Assembly: GCA_028532985.1 (NCBI GenBank)
Contig: JANCIK010000013.1
Location: forward strand, 1,240,001-1,304,000
Source: Stropharia rugosoannulata
Lineage: Eukaryota; Basidiomycota; Agaricomycetes; Agaricales; Strophariaceae
DNA length: 64,000 nt
Reading direction: 5' to 3'
Part shown: positions 35,322 to 45,311 of the stretch, piece after piece
Layout: the number at the start of each line of letters is the position of its first letter
Position numbering within the stretch: the first letter of the stretch is position 1
Translations under genes and position numbers: made by a program
Notes under the pieces: generated by a model
What the model was told of the DNA's origin: nothing
Databases searched by the model: none
The model's input: the letters and a program-made list of their open reading frames with translations, nothing else

Positions 35322-37720
35322 CTAGTGATCATACGACGGTGTCGCTGTTACTCCCTTGCGAGAATCAAAGCTGTACTCGCTGGCGCTATCCTCTTGTATA
35401 GCAATGTTGTTCTTATCCTGTTTCTTGCGCAGGAAGTTGATGGCAAGATACACCGGCCATCCGAGGCGTTTGATGAATGGAGTTTTCTCCGGGAAAATGT
35501 ATCGGCTCTGGAAGGCAATGATAATCCATGCAGTAATAATAGTCAGCGGGATGGCAATCGATACATAGATAGGCAGAGTCCCGTGGGTGCCAGGATTAAT
35601 TTCGCCAACGTTCATGCCGAATACGCCCTAAATCACAAGCTTAGCGGGAGAACATGCGTTGCTGAGGTTTTGACGTACCGCAACAAAGGAGGCAGGCAGG
35701 AAGACCATAGTCAGATACGCAATTTGTTTCATCTATACACATTTAGTAAAGGGCTTGCAATTAAGAAGGATGGAACACATACAGCTGCAAAAAGATGTCA
35801 GTCAAAATATGTCATATCAGCTAATAATAAATGATACATACCAGCACTGTCCCGCACGGCAGCTTCAGTCATTTCCCGCATGTACCGACTGTCCGTAATA
35901 TTGACGCTGCTAAACACCTATTCCGTGATAAATGAGCACTCATGGAGGGACCCATCGAACAACGCCACTGACCAGTCCCATGACATTTTTCAGCCGACGT
36001 TCTTGCATGTGTAGCTCATTCTTCAGCCGCTTGATCTCCGTTAGCAGGTTGTCACACTCCCGCTTCATAATTTCTTTGGTGTAGTTCCGATCTTCTAGTG
36101 GCTCATTGTCAAGGGCCGGATTGTGGGTTTCGTAAATGAAGACGACGTGTTTTTGGAAGTCGTCGAGCAATGAAGAGTAGTGTAGGTGATGGGCGCGAAT
36201 GACATGTAGCTCTTTCGTCAAGGGCATCTCGGCGGTTTCAATTACACGAGTTTCCTGAGGCGAGACAACCATGAGACGGAGACATACAAAGGTGTAAAAA
36301 AATGTTACCAAGGAACAAATATGGTCGTAGAGATTCTCCAAGGCCTCGTCCCAGGCATACATTGCATGCCAAATAAAGGTTAGGAGTACGAAAGTTGGAT
36401 CGACCGATTTTTGAAATATGCTCTGCCAATATACACTCTGGCCTGCAAACTTGTCAGGATCGGCTCAATGCATCAAATCGAGAGAATGTTACCAGCGAAG
36501 CGAATGCGTTCATGGAGGAAAGAAGCTGTAGTTGTAGGTAGGTTAAGGCTCGGGTGAAAAGAAATTAAAGTGCTTCCATTCTTGTTCCGAATAAGGTGGA
36601 CCGCAAGGAGATCCAGCACGAGCAGGCGATTATCTATCCCAAATCAGTCATTATCGTCCGGTAGGTCCTGGAGACATCACATACTAGAGTGCAGCGCAAG
36701 CGGCGAATGGGGATCGATCATTTGAGTTCCTAGTAGAGTCCGGGGAGCTTGATTGACTGTATCCGTGGACTTGGAACGTGCAGCACTCATTAATATTGCA
36801 TCGTGGTTGGACATGGAGCGCAAAAAGGTCAGGGTTATGGTTATGTCTACAATCAATGTGAGACGGCGTGCAGGGTAAGAAATCTTGCAGAAGAGCTTAC
36901 GGTCGCCAATGCCAGGTTGCACCTCCTCCTGAAAGCGAGACGGGATCCAGCTGAGAGAAGAAGACCAGAAGAAAGGTTCGATGTTATATCTAAATCATAA
37001 CAATGCATTAGTATGGTGCCCGGAGAAGAGGCAACGTTAGAACTAACTTTGCACCAAGCATTTGAAGCATTGGTCCAGACATATTTTCAATGAACATCGC
37101 CCGTACACGCAAACCATCCGGGCGCTGATGGTCATACAATCAGTATCTTATGGGTAGAGGCGTGATACATCCGACACCCCAACGCACCTTTTCCTCTATG
37201 AGCGCTTTCCAGATATCAGCATCCCGGCCGGGAGTTGCAATTATAGGGCCCGGATTCGTAAAGAAGCCATTGCCGTCGACATCCACCCTGTGCAATACAC
37301 AAGTCTTGTCGTAATCATATTCATGAATAGCACTATAGATCCTGCTCTTCATAACTTGATTAGGCGTCCAGTTCGGGAAGCGGGACTGCGGGTATCCGAC
37401 GTAACATCCTCCACAGTCTTTGTGGTCACATAAAGCTGGGATGGGTGGGAGGGGACATTCAAGTTGCTCTCGGTCGACCTCTGTGTTGAAATGATGACTA
37501 TCGACACTATATTCACACAGCTTGACTGCTCACCGTCTTCCAGGTCTACCCATGGCCATGGCGCTGATGGGGAGGCATGTCGGTGGGATGGTCGAGGCAC
37601 GCGGCTCTTGTCATCTTTGGGGTGTTTTCTTGCATGGCGAGCTGATGGTGCTGGGGAGCCTCTTAGGCTTCTGAGTGAGAAGACCTCAGCCAGACGGCTG
37701 GGGATGTTCAATTGGGACAT
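35322..37720 (-). CDS. CorA-like Mg2+ transporter
   Basis: Twelve exons fit: 37534-37720, 37188-37435, 37048-37124, 36901-36989, 36685-36846, 36493-36633, 36309-36442, 35973-36254, 35842-35917, 35783-35784, 35679-35732, 35322-35627; total 1,758 nt, 585 aa. Starts MSQLNIPSRLAEVFSL with a basic, disordered N-terminus, then a large cytosolic domain (FIENMSGPMLQMLG, YNIEPFFWSSSLSWIPSRFQ, LTFIWHAMYAWDEALENLYD), a long helix (NLLTEIKRLKNELHMQERRL), and two C-terminal membrane segments. TM1 (IAYLTMVFLPASFVAGVF) ends in the family signature GMN (FGMNVGEINPG); TM2 is SIAIPLTIITAWIIIAF. GMN is the selectivity-filter motif of CorA channels, so Mg2+ or divalent uptake is likely, plasma membrane or vacuole. 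The frame is only continuous if a 2-nt exon is included (see separate entry). Confidence 0.93.
35783..35784 (-). other. Predicted 2-nt microexon (CT) of the CorA-like gene
   Basis: Exon 9 ends GTGCTG at a GTATGT donor (intron 35785-35841, 57 nt, ends TTTTTGCAG). Two bases, CT, follow, then a new GTATGT donor starts the next intron (35733-35782, 50 nt, ends GTATAG), and exon 11 begins ATGAAACAA. Only with CT does the protein read VRDSAAMKQIAYL, as expected before TM1. Skipping it shifts the frame; retaining the second intron hits TGA after about 18 codons. Confidence 0.7.
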
Positions 37721-37885
37721 TGAGTTGTGGTCGTGAAAAGAATCGTGGCGTCGTAGTCGTTAGAGAGAAAGAGGGGAAGGTTGAATATGATAGTGATGGG
37801 GAAGTCGTAAACCCCTGGCACACCACATACAGGGCTTCGAACCAATCCGTTCACCCTGCCTCGAGGACATTTGTTAGCGCCCTTT

Positions 37886-38234
37886 CACCCCAGGAACCTG
37901 AGGTTTTCAGGTGACCTGAAATTTTCGGAGAAAATCAGAATTTTATTTACAGTATCAAACGGACCGAAATCTTAAACAAAAGTAGTAATTTTAGCTTGAA
38001 TGAAATGACACCTTAGATTAGAAACTTAGCTAGAGTTTTATTGCTGGCTGAAATGACGCACAAAAATTTCAGTTTATTTGTTACAGAAAACAGAAACAAT
38101 AACTTTAATGTCAGTACAAGTTTAAGCTGGACAAAAAACAGTGATTTAATGCAGACTGAAAACCCAATCAAAACTTAGGTAATGGGTCAATGATTTAGTA
38201 CGACAACAATTGTGTCAAAAGCTATTGTTTTCAA
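37886..38234 (+). repeat. Left arm of foldback
   Basis: 349 bp, begins CACCCCAGGAACC and ends GCTATTGTTTTCAA; inverted partner at 38353-38701 with no mismatch noticed. Confidence 0.9.
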
Positions 38235-38352
38235 CATGTAAAAACTGTGCCTGACATTCAGGTCTTTTGTAAAACTAAAAATTTATTAATGTATTGTAAA
38301 ACTAATTTCAGTATGGCGAAAAACAAAAGTATTGATGATAATATTAGAACCA

Positions 38353-38701
38353 TTGAAAACAATAGCTTTTGACACAATTGTTGTCGTACTAAATCATTGA
38401 CCCATTACCTAAGTTTTGATTGGGTTTTCAGTCTGCATTAAATCACTGTTTTTTGTCCAGCTTAAACTTGTACTGACATTAAAGTTATTGTTTCTGTTTT
38501 CTGTAACAAATAAACTGAAATTTTTGTGCGTCATTTCAGCCAGCAATAAAACTCTAGCTAAGTTTCTAATCTAAGGTGTCATTTCATTCAAGCTAAAATT
38601 ACTACTTTTGTTTAAGATTTCGGTCCGTTTGATACTGTAAATAAAATTCTGATTTTCTCCGAAAATTTCAGGTCACCTGAAAACCTCAGGTTCCTGGGGT
38701 G
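38353..38701 (-). repeat. Right arm of foldback
   Basis: 349 bp, begins TTGAAAACAATAGC and ends GGTTCCTGGGGTG; inverted partner of 37886-38234. Confidence 0.9.
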
Positions 38702-40065
38702 TTTGTTTTCGTGCGTAGAAAGCGGACCGTGAGAGGAGTGTCACCGGCCGCTGATTGGCACGTACGTATTATCTCCTTTCGTCTCTGTCGCTGTATCGAG
38801 TGGTTTCAAAGTGGCTCGCTCGAGGCTCGCTGGAAGCGCAATTGAGATTCAAGCCGGGTCAATATTCCGAGCTTCTTCAGCGCCAGGGACAAATTCAATA
38901 CTTCATCCACTGGTATACTGGCACAATACTTATATACTCCTCATCTTTAATATCGGGACCCGGTAAGCGTAACCTGTGTGACCGCCGGGATAGAGTATTA
39001 ATGTGAAGCTTGTAATCATTATAGTAGATAGACCGGCTTTGACTAGCTTCGGAAGGGCGTTTGGGAGCTCACGTCTGCTGAGGGTAGTCCATTGATCCTA
39101 CATATACGCGGTGTGAGGATAATATATAAACAGACAGAAAATCTTGACAAAATCATATATCCTAGTGTTGTCCTAGTGATCCCGCTTCCGGTCATTCGCC
39201 ATCGTGTTGGTAGACCGGGCTTCCGGGACTACGGGAGTATAATCGATTTCCTCCAGTTCAGCTCAGATTGCAGCCAGACGCACACGGCTGACATATGGAG
39301 GATTTACGATTTTAGCCTTGGTTCATCAGTGCACCATGAGTTGAGTTGCGTGGGGTCGGTGTTAGAGTCTCCCCGAGCTGGCTACTTCGATTGATCACAT
39401 AATCGCAGCCGCTGTCAGGATGGGCGCCAAAACCTTAAGGCCATTGCACGCCTTTACATCCTGTTCTGCCCATGGACAATCCTATCTTCAATATAACGGA
39501 AGGATTCCAGCAGGGGAGTGAGGTAGAACACGAAGCAAATGTATTTCCGGGCCTGCATTGTTGGGAAGATGGGCGATATGAATAGACCCAGCGTGTAAAC
39601 TTTCGAGGATACTTATGCACTATCATGGGATTAGTAATTTTAAATAGGGATGTAAATATAGCAGAGATTCTTGGTGTATCTGACACTAGAGATTAAGATG
39701 TTTAACCGGTTATTAAACATTCAATAACAGTCAAACATACCAGTGAATACAAAGGCGTAGATGCCATTACTGATCGCCATGTAAAGTAAGAGATATGCAA
39801 AAGGGCGTTGTCCATGTTTTGTACTGGCGGTGTTAGGCTACCGCTCTCGTGTGCCAAATGACAGCATATATGCACCAGCGCGGTATGACACGTAAGTCAG
39901 TCAATTTAAATCGGATTTCGCAGCAGCCATCTATTCTTGCGGTCATGTCGTACGAGTTGAGGATTGTCCAAAGGGAGTTGTGCAAACATCGCTTGCTGCC
40001 TTTCACTTGGAATTCAGACAACAGTGCCTTCCGAAAACCTGTTAGTTGTGTATCAAGCGGTCCCA
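38702..40065. other. Gene-free spacer
   Basis: No coding sequence supported between the foldback and the 3' exon of the first F-box-like gene. No repeat noticed. Confidence 0.35.
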
Positions 40066-41661
40066 TTAGTCTCCAGTATGCTTAAACTTATAGCAAGAAT
40101 ATGAGATTCCGTAGGAAATATACATGAAGTAGAGCACCTACTTGACTGGGCGAAGGATTTATATCCGACATAGGCTGCGAAGACGACACTAAAGTGGGAG
40201 AAGGTGACCGTGGCGGATTGAGGTAATCCACTTCATAATCATCAAGCTAATATCAAGTCTTTAGTTGGTTCGTGAAATATTATATGGAGAGTTGAAGACA
40301 CAATGACCGACCTCAGAGAGATCCCAATTACCCTCTTGCGTAGGCGAAGGTAACTCATCTTGGGGCCTAGACCACGTGAAGAATTCCAAGTTGTTTTGCA
40401 GCCATGACTTATCCTCATCGGTAATGGGAGGCGCATGACCAAATGCGTGCACACTATGCATCGCAAGATACACGCGCCCCTCTGCGGCTGCCACCATCCT
40501 ACCCATGACAAACTTTCTTACGCCCTCGGCAGAAACGGAAGAAGGCGAATCCTCTGTAAAGTGGATAAGCAGCTCCCTCAAAGTAGGGGCGAAGAACCGG
40601 CTGCTGTTATACCGACGACCATCAGGAGGTTCGGTGGAAAGTGTATCCAATAGTTGATTGTCTGCCTCTGGGCAATTGTCAAGTCGGAGGGAGTAGCCAT
40701 CCCACTGGCTGACAAATTCCGTGATATCCTCGCCAACAGGGATATCTCTCAGCGTTAAGTTCCAAGCCTTGAAAGGCTTATCGACTCCCAGTTGACAGCG
40801 CCGTAAAGTGAATGTGCTGACGTCGATGTCGTTTTCGTATGCTGTGAAGAAGTCACCGACGAAGTCTCTCGATAGATCTTCGAATTCGAAATTCTGGATG
40901 AACACAGCAGCAGGCGGTCTTTTGCACGATGATGTATCGACCTCCACGTTTCCCAAATAAAGCCGCGTAAGGTGGCCCAACTTGGCAAGGGATATCATGA
41001 GTTTTCGCAAGCCAAATTCGGTGGTTTGAAGGCGAAGATGTGACACTGAAAGTTGTTTCCTGCTCAACTTTCGTATGCCTTCACACCAATCCGAGATTTG
41101 AAGTGCTTCTAGGAAAAAACGACCATGTAGATCAAGATACTGCAGGTTTTGACAGATGAACACCTTGCCCGCCGGTCCATTGAATGGACGCAGAGGAATG
41201 TTCACGTCGTCAACCTTTCTGCTCTTGACGCGCAATGTTCGGAGGCGGGGTGCCTCTTTAGTGAAGTTAGATGCATGAGGTAGGGAGCGGCTGTGAAGGG
41301 GATCAAAGACAAGGACTTGACAGCGTCCTATGTGGTCGTCAAGTGCTTTGACGATATAGCCAATGGCAATTTTCTCTCGTGGATCGCCTGCATCAGGATA
41401 GTTCCGCCGGATAACAAACACATTGATAAGATTACTCTCCGAGGCTTTAAACTTCTTGCTGAGGTCTTCCAACACGATTGGTTCATCGACGAAAATTATG
41501 ATGCGGGTGGAAACCAGAGGAAGAGACCGAGCTACGCGTTTCCACTGTCTGCAGACGTCGGCGACACAACGGGGGAAAAGATACTGGTCAACGAGACTGG
41601 AAGGGCTTGCATAATCGAGATTGATGTCGCAAGAGGCATAGTATAGCTCTGTGAAGATCAT
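40066..41661 (-). CDS. F-box-like protein, paralog A (start-codon deletion, truncated N-terminus)
   Basis: Exons 40312-41661, 40142-40246 and 40066-40086 give 491 aa from MIFTELYYASCDINLDY. It aligns along its whole length with paralog B (42498-44290): YPDAGDPREK, RCQVLVFD, LRTLRVKSRK, NLQYLDL, LRRCQLG, WDGYSL, SAEGV, DKSWLQNNLEFFTW. Upstream of the first ATG the frame still encodes LRLLSKEALV, equivalent to the F-box start LLLSDEILV of paralog B, but there is no in-frame ATG because 20 bp including the start were deleted between 41707 and 41708. Translation from 41661 would lose the first F-box helix. The last exon is also much shorter (FKHTGD-stop). F-box proteins link targets to SCF ubiquitin ligase; this copy is probably impaired. 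Confidence 0.75.
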
Positions 41662-41706
41662 TACTAGGGCTTCTTTGGATAAGAGTCGGAGACTGGATGT
41701 AGTTTG

Positions 41707-41708
41707 TG
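41707..41708 (-). other. 20-bp deletion scar removing the start codon of F-box paralog A
   Basis: Plus strand here reads AGTTTGT then GTCTGGTGT. The paralogous place (44268-44300) has the same two blocks with ACAACGCCTGCATATGTCAT between them, which contains the ATG of paralog B on the minus strand. Confidence 0.85.
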
Positions 41709-42009
41709 TCTGGTGTAATCAAGTATAATGCTGAAAGTTAGGTGTTTGATTTTCATGGTACATAAATATTGTTCGGCATGGGGCTGGTAGGGGAAATGAT
41801 TGAGGGAGGCCGCAGACGACGAGTACGCAATCAAAGCGGTTCACAGGCCACTCGGGTTAGCGAGGTCAAAGGGACGTCGGAAGGTGCCGAATAAATTGTC
41901 AGCCGGAGCCGTCCATCTTGACAAACTTGATATCCTACTCGCCAACTACTCGCCTTCCCTTCCACATGCTCACACTCAAAGGGCTTGCTTTGGGCTAGCT
42001 GCCACCTCG

Positions 42010-42175
42010 ATGTCCAAAGATGACCTCCAACACGCTGTCCTAGAAGTTTAATGCTGCGCAACCTGATATGAATCAGCTTTTCCGGTGGGTGCGCCACCAG
42101 TTTACGGCTTATATACACGGTTTGCAGATGACTGGGGGCCAAGTTTACGCTTCAGGCACGTTCCTTTGTAGCCAA
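42010..42175 (+). pseudogene. ASTER-gene relic
   Basis: ATGTCCAAAGATGACCTCCA followed by GTCCTAGAAGTT matches the start of the intact ASTER gene at 44545 (SKDDPRDASLEV), but the next codon is TAA and a further stop follows. A GTGGGTGCG donor-like and TTTGCAG acceptor-like site and a decayed second exon (GGGGGCC...TCAGGCACGTTCCTTT) are still visible. It sits head-to-head with F-box paralog A, as the intact copy does with paralog B. Confidence 0.75.
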
Positions 42176-42497
42176 CATTTGAGGATATATGTAGTTATCA
42201 CGGGGAGGAATGTACAACATGTAGCAGAAAATATCGTCGATGTATCTGGTAGTGAAATTTCAGCTAGGTTGAAAATGCAAATAAGTGGTCACAGAGGGAA
42301 AGGCATACCAGTTGGTAGAGAGTTAATATTATAACAACCTGCATGCGACGTAATAGAGATGTAACTTGCTGTCAATGGTGTCGTACTGGTGGCGCTATGT
42401 ATCTGTTCCTCTCGCTCCCAGTTTACAGTACATATACTCACCCACAGCATGTTGAAACACAAGTTCGGAATAGGATGCTGCGTTTCGCATCAGCCGC
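42176..42497. other. Short gene-free gap
   Basis: About 320 bp between the ASTER relic and the 3' end of F-box paralog B. No feature seen. Confidence 0.4.
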
Positions 42498-44290
42498 CTA
42501 TTTTTCTGGTGGTTGTGGTTTGCGAGGCGACATTGAAAGAATATCAAGCTTTAAGCAACCATCAGCACTTTGAGAGGTCGTAGAGTAGTCTAAGGGAGCC
42601 GCACAAACATCGCTTGTGGTCAGGTTAATTTGCGATGCAGATGATAATGCCTTATAGGGAGGACATAAATTCCATAGGAAGAGTACATGAAGCAGAGCAC
42701 TTACTTGACTGGGGGGGAGGCTGCTATTTGATACGAGCTGCGAAGATGACATTAAAGTAGAAGAAGGTGAGCATGGCCGACCGAGGGTGTCCGGTTCATC
42801 GTTATCCAACTAGAGTCAATCCATTAGAATCCATGAAACACGACGAGTCGAAATGCAGGACAGCTAACCTCAAATAAGTCGTAATCAGTAGGCAAACGAA
42901 ACGTATCCTGGGGGCTGGACCAAGTGAAGAACTCCAAGTTGTCTTGCAACCATGATTTATCGTTAGCTGTAATGGGCGGTGCTTGACCAGTAGCGAAAAC
43001 GCTGTGCATGGGAAGGGGTATGTGACCGTCTTTTGCGGCCGCCATCCGGCGTATGACAAACTCTTTTACGCCTTCGGCAGAAATAGACGAAGGCGAGTTC
43101 TCCGCGAAGTTAATGTTCAGCTCTCTCAGAGTAGGTGCGAGAAAGCGGCTGCGACTGTCGGTACGGCCATTGGGATTTTTGAAGGGGGTGCAAAGCGTTT
43201 CCAAGAGCTGGTCGTCTGCCCGCGGGCAATTATTAAGTTGAAGGGAGTAGCCATCCCAGTGGCTCACGAACTCCGTGACATCTTCATTAGCAGGAATATC
43301 TTGAAGGGCTAAATTCCAGGAGCTGAAGAACTTATATCTTCCTAGTTGACAGCGTCGTAGAGTCATATTACTGACATCAATGGTATTTTCGTATGCCCTG
43401 AAGAAGCCGCTGACGAAATCCCTAGATAAATCTTCCAACTCGAAGTTCTGGATGTAGACGGATGCAGGGGCCTTCATGCAGGATAGTGTATCGAGCTCAA
43501 TGTCTCTTAGAAGGAGCTTCGTGAGGTGGCCTAGTCGAAAAAGCGATATCATGAACTGACGTAAGTTGAACGACGCCAGACCGAGACCGTGTAGATGCGA
43601 TGCACAAAACTGTTTCCTGCTGAGTTGCCGTATGCTTGCGCACCAGTCCGGGTCTGAGAGCGATTCAAGGAGAAAATGACCGTATAAATCAAGGTATTGT
43701 AAGTTGCGCAAACTGAACGCCTTCTTTTTCAATCCATTGTGCAGCTGGTCTAAGATGCACACTTCGCCAAGGGGTTCCGCCTTCCTGCTCTTGACGCGTA
43801 GAGTACGCAGTTTTGGGGCGACGTTAGAAAAGTCGGTCCTATGAGGTAAAGAAGTACTGTGAAGGAGATCAAAAACAAGAACCTGACAGCGTTTTATGTG
43901 CTTGGCCACTTCCTTGATGACATGACGGACAACAGATTTCTCCCTGGGGTCACCTGCGTCAGGATAATCTCGCCGAATAACAAACACCTTGATAAGAAGT
44001 CTGTCTGAGGCTTTTAGTTCCTCGGCAAGGTCTGCCAAAACGATTGGTCCATCGACGAAGACCATGACTCGCGTGGCGAAGAGAGGGACAGATTTGACTA
44101 CGTGCCTCCAACGTTTACAAACGTTGGCGATGCAGCGGGGGAAAAGAGACGGGTCAGCAAGGCTGGACGGGGTTGCGTAATCGAGGTCGATGTCGCAAGA
44201 GGCATAATACACCTCTTTAAAGATTCTGACCAGAATTTCATCGGATAGTAGGAGAATGGATGCAGTTTGTACAACGCCTGCATATGTCAT
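42498..44290 (-). CDS. F-box-like protein, paralog B (complete)
   Basis: Exons 42869-44290, 42705-42809 and 42498-42650 (1422+105+153 = 1,680 nt) give 559 aa, start MTYAGVVQTASILLLSDEIL. The N-terminal ~60 residues have an F-box-like pattern: LLLSDEILVRIFKEVYYAS, then FPRCIANVCKRWRHVVKSVP. The middle has leucine-rich strands (LRTLRVKSRK, LRNLQYLDLYG, LGHLTKLLL) suggesting degenerate LRRs. The C-terminal exons are Ser/Pro-rich and end SPRKPQPPEK. Such F-box/LRR genes are greatly expanded in Agaricomycetes and probably act as SCF substrate adaptors. Exon 2 is 105 nt in both paralogs. Its start is 254 bp from the divergent ASTER gene. Confidence 0.85.
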
Positions 44291-44544
44291 GTCTGGTGTT
44301 ATCGGGTATATTTCTTGACGTTAAGTATCGGATTGTCATGGCATATACTCTAGGTAGCATTCGACATGGAGCAAGGAGAAGAAATGATGTGAGGAGAACG
44401 CAGACGCGACGAGTATGCAACCAAGCAGTTCATGATCTACTTTTGGACTGAGCGACGTCGGAAGGTGCCGAACGAGCTGTCAGCGCCAACAGAGGCCAAC
44501 AGCTTGTTCACCTTTTTACTCAGAGTCATAAGGGGTTCTCTACC

Positions 44545-45061
44545 ATGTCGACGTCCAAAGATGACCCTCGCGATGCCTCCCTGGAGGTGAAATACGCTAC
44601 TCCGAATACCTGGTATCGTGACACCACCGGTGCGTGCATACGCTTATGCCACCCACCCTTCTGCATCTGAATTGACGCATATTATATGCACTTTGCAGAC
44701 GGCTTAGGGGCGTCAGGCATGTTTCTTTCAGGACTCATTATGGTTACGAAGAACAGGTGCGCGTGATTCCGAGTGTCTTGTCTCCTACAGATATCTTGAA
44801 TGGATTCGTTTCTGACGCGTCGCCTCCCTTTCGTTTGCAGGTATCTTGCGTGGCCTTCGTTGCTTTTCGGAATCAACAGCATGATAAATTCGCACCCTAT
44901 GCGATCCAAGGACGGGAATACTGGGTGGTCCAACCTAGGGTATGTGGCCATCTTTCCTCGACGAACTGAAATTGTCTGACAGTGCCAGCAGACTGTGCCT
45001 GTGTGCTCTTGTCGCTTCTTACATCCCTGCATTCGTCGTTACAAACATGCCCAAGGCGTAA
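44545..45061 (+). CDS. ASTER-domain (Asterix-like) small membrane protein
   Basis: Four exons, 44545-44629, 44699-44756, 44841-44939 and 44989-45061 (85+58+99+73 = 315 nt), give 104 aa. Motifs: MSTSKDDPRDASLEVKYATP, NTWYRDT, GASGMFLSGLIMVTKNR (TM1), YLAWPSLLFGINSMINSHP (TM2), GWSNL, ALVASYIPAFVV (TM3). This is the layout of fungal ASTER proteins; the animal homologue (WDR83OS/Asterix) works with CCDC47 as the PAT complex, a chaperone for multipass proteins at the ER translocon (family knowledge). Three short TM segments and the RYLAWP motif support the call. Ends 250 bp from the convergent threonine synthase gene. Confidence 0.9.
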
Positions 45062-45311
45062 ACTACCTTCTCATTTATATTTACATGATTTTATTGGATT
45101 ACAAGAAGACCTCAAACCCGCTGGTGGAGACCATTTTCGTCCCCAGGGGCGCCTCACCCCAAACTAGATGATGCACAAAGTGTTCCTGTTTAATTCCAAG
45201 AGGGATACAATGCTTTCCTTCATGCTTCATCGAGCGTATGTTGTAATTATTACATGATTTAGTTAAATTATTTTGCCTTCTTTCATCTTCTTTTCCCACT
45301 CCTCTTAACCC

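Larger units (their letters stand above)
37886..38701. mobile_element. 816-bp foldback (long inverted repeat) element
   Basis: Left arm 37886-38234 and right arm 38353-38701 are each 349 bp and, as far as I can compare by eye, perfect reverse complements, around a 118-bp spacer. The tips read CACCCCAGGAACCTGAGG at the left and its complement at the right. TTT flanks both outer ends and may be a 3-bp target-site duplication. Near each tip is a nested palindrome, TTTCAGGTGACCTGAAA. The spacer has two copies of TTTTGTAAAACTA-like sequence. There is no coding capacity; all arms are A-T-rich. It starts 165 bp upstream of the CorA-like ATG. Best guess is a young, non-autonomous TIR/foldback DNA transposon of unknown superfamily. 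Confidence 0.9.

Noticed and set aside
37820..37860. GGTTCGAAGCC-like string suggesting a tRNA T-loop on the minus strand
   Set aside because: The flanking bases do not make a 5-bp T stem, and no D arm, anticodon arm or acceptor stem fits.
38235..38352. Foldback spacer as a gene or small RNA
   Set aside because: 118 A-T-rich bases without a frame; more likely just the loop.
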